Below, in pieces: positions 62,403 through 64,000 of a stretch of DNA of 64,000 nt; the stretch's first letter is position 1; each line of letters begins with the position of its first letter. The position numbers and the translations under genes were made by a program. The stretch is from Anaspis maculata (Eukaryota > Arthropoda > Insecta > Coleoptera > Scraptiidae): assembly GCA_949128115.1 (NCBI GenBank), contig OX421965.1:27957681-28021680 (forward strand), in the 5' to 3' direction. The notes beneath the pieces were generated by a model. That model saw only the letters and a list, made by a program, of their open reading frames with translations. It was not told the origin of the DNA and did no database searches.

Positions 62403-64000
62403 CGTGGGTTGAAGCCTGAAGGCACGTGGGTTGAACACTGAAGTCACGTGGGTTCAAGCCTGAAGTCACGTGGGTTGAAACCTGATTTTTTTGGATAACA
62501 ATTGCGTCTTTTCTTCTATATTTGTGTTCGTTTGTCAGATGTTGCATTTGGAACAAGTAGCTGCCAACATCAAGAGTGGTAACCGATCGTTTCGAAAGTC
62601 ACGTGGGTTGAAGCCTGAAGTCACGTGGGTTGGAGCCTGGAGTCACGTGGGTTCAGACCTGAACTTTTTGGATAACAATTGTGTCTTTTTTTCTATATTT
62701 GTGTTCGTTCGTCAGATGCTGCATTCGGAACAAGTAGCTGCCAACATCAAGAGTGGTAACCGATCGTTTTGAAAGTCACGTGGGTTGAAGCCTGAAGTCA
62801 CGTGGGTTGGAGCCTGGAGTCACGTGGGTTCAAGCCTGAAGTCACGTGGGTTGAAACCTGATTTTTTGGATAACAATTGCGTCTTTTCTTCTATATTTGT
62901 GTTCGTTCGTCAGATGTTGCATTCGGAACAAGTAGCTGCCAACATCAAGAGTGGTAACCGATCGTTTTGAAAGTCACGTGGGTTGAAGCCTGAAGTCACG
63001 TGGGTTGGAGCCTGGAGTCACGTGGGTTCAAACCTGAACTTTTTGGATAACAATTGTGTCTTTTTTTCTATATTTGTGTTCGTTCGTCAGATGTTGCATT
63101 CGGAACAAGTAGCTGCCAACATCAAGAGTGGTAACCGATCGTTTTGAAAGTCACGTGGGTTGAAGCCTGAAGTCACGTGGGTTGGAGCCTGGAGTCACGT
63201 GGGTTCAAGCCTGAAGTCACGTGGGTTGAAACCTGATTTTTTGGATAACAATTGCGTCTTTTCTTCTATATTTGTGTTCGTTCGTCAGATGTTGCATTCG
63301 GAACAAGTAGCTGCCAACATCAAGAGTGGTAACCGATCGTTTTGAAAGTCACGTGGGTTGAAGCCTGAAGTCACGTGGGTTGGAGCCCGGAGTCACGTGG
63401 GTTCAAACCTGAACTTTTTGGATAACAATTGTGTCTTTTTTTCCATATTTGTGTTCGTTCGTCAGATGTTGCGTTTGGAAAGAGAAGTTGCCAACTTCAA
63501 ATGTGGTGACCGATCGTTTTCAAAGTCACGTGGGTTGAAGCCTGAAGTCACGTGGGTTGAAGACTGAAGTCACGTGGGTTCAAGCCTGAAGTCGCGTGGG
63601 TTGAAACCTTTTTTTTTTGGATAACAATTGCGTCTTTTCTTCTATATTTGTGTTCGTTTGTCAGATGTTGCATTTGGAACAAGTAGCTGCCAACATCAAG
63701 AGTGGTAACCGATCGTTTTGAAAGTCACGTGGGTTGAAGCCTGAAGTCACGTGGGTTGGAGCCTGGAGTCACGTGGGTTCAAACCTGAACTTTTTGGATA
63801 ACAATTGTGTCTTTTTTTCTATATTTGTGTTCGTTCGTCAGATGTTGCGTTTGGAAAGAGAAGCTGCCAACTTCAAATGTGGTGACCGATCGTTTTCAAA
63901 GTCACGTGGGTTGAAGCCTGAAGTCACGTGGGTTGAAGACTGAAGTCACGTGGGTTCAAGCCTGAAGTCACGTGGGTTAAAACCTGATTTTTTTGGATAA

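Larger units (their letters stand above)
1..64000. repeat. Satellite DNA array, unit = 111-bp core + n x 22-bp CACGTG module
   Basis: The whole window is one tandem array. Taking GATCGG in the core as the unit mark, I placed 32 consecutive marks between 149 and 5,899. Of the 31 intervals, 17 are 177 bp, 9 are 199, 2 are 221 and 1 is 155; the other two (175 and 178) are one- or two-base indels. Elsewhere I measured 243 and 287. All fit 111 + 22n. The core reads from CGATCGG through TGTTGGCAGC, GCAACATCTGAC, GAACGAACACAAATATAG, an A-rich tract and CAATTGTTATCC to TCAGG; the 22-bp CACGTG modules follow. The array starts before base 1 and continues past 64,000. No unique sequence or transposon interrupts it. 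Such arrays are typical of eukaryotic heterochromatin; the species cannot be told from the sequence. Confidence 0.97.
60238..64000 (-). repeat. Reverse-oriented satellite, segment 3 (runs off the window)
   Basis: Reverse array from the third copy of the switch to the end of the window. Its first unit (60,246-60,455) encodes the same short open frame as 52,523-52,732, offset 7,723. The section 60,700-61,770 is a regular series of 376-bp dimers (open frames at 60,704, 61,080 and 61,456, each 376 bp apart). No return to forward orientation is seen before 64,000, and no gene is present. Confidence 0.92.

Noticed and set aside
1..64000. Plasmid or phage iteron array or bacterial origin
   Set aside because: 64 kb of unit-plus-module satellite with nested higher-order duplications and no replication gene is unlike bacterial iterons, which are short and few.
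1..64000. Telomeric or rDNA spacer identity
   Set aside because: No telomere-type short G-rich repeat and no rRNA sequence or recognisable rDNA flank is present; nothing ties the array to rDNA.
1..64000. Naming a species or a known satellite family
   Set aside because: I do not recognise the consensus, and unit lengths near 177 bp are common among unrelated satellites. A database search of the consensus unit would be needed.

Overview
This window is one continuous satellite-DNA array with no convincing gene in it. Every stretch I read, on both strands, is a copy of the same unit: a core of about 111 bp followed by 2 to 8 copies of a 22-bp module built on CCCACGTGACTTCAGG. The unit length is therefore quantised at 111 + 22n. 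I measured 155, 177, 199, 221, 243 and 287 bp. At about 185 bp per unit there are roughly 340 units, and on the order of a thousand CACGTG hexamers. Tens of kilobases of uninterrupted, hierarchically duplicated satellite point to a eukaryotic nuclear genome (heterochromatin, pericentromere, subtelomere or a similar domain). Nothing in the sequence identifies the species. One unit counted by hand (326-524) has 44% GC and no CpG depletion.

I call the orientation of the left part, in which the module reads CCCACGTGAC on the given strand, 'forward'. Layout: 1-52,514 is forward. It opens with alternating A-type (about 199 bp) and B-type (about 177 bp) units that form 376-bp dimers. These are copied as a tandem pair of about 4.2 kb (702-4,947 and 4,948-9,061). 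A mosaic follows (9,062-20,552). Next come two tandem copies of a very large block (about 20,553-32,245 and 32,246-42,872), each carrying its own younger internal duplication. A more diverged zone follows (42,873-47,700), with the longest CACGTG runs and a 906-bp tandem duplication. The forward part ends with regular units that include 575-bp trimers (47,700-52,514).

At 52,514/52,515 the array flips. From there to the end it runs in reverse orientation, apart from two short forward islands (57,164-57,349 and 59,698-60,237). Both islands use the same two breakpoints and differ in length by exactly 354 bp.

No protein-coding gene, tRNA, rRNA, CRISPR array or transposon is supported. Short open frames are plentiful (up to 205 aa), but they are copies of the repeat read in the one frame that survives a 177-bp (59-codon) period. 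Any function is more likely to lie in the DNA itself: dense, roughly helically phased E-box/G-box sites, A-tracts and a near-nucleosomal period. That functional reading is inference.
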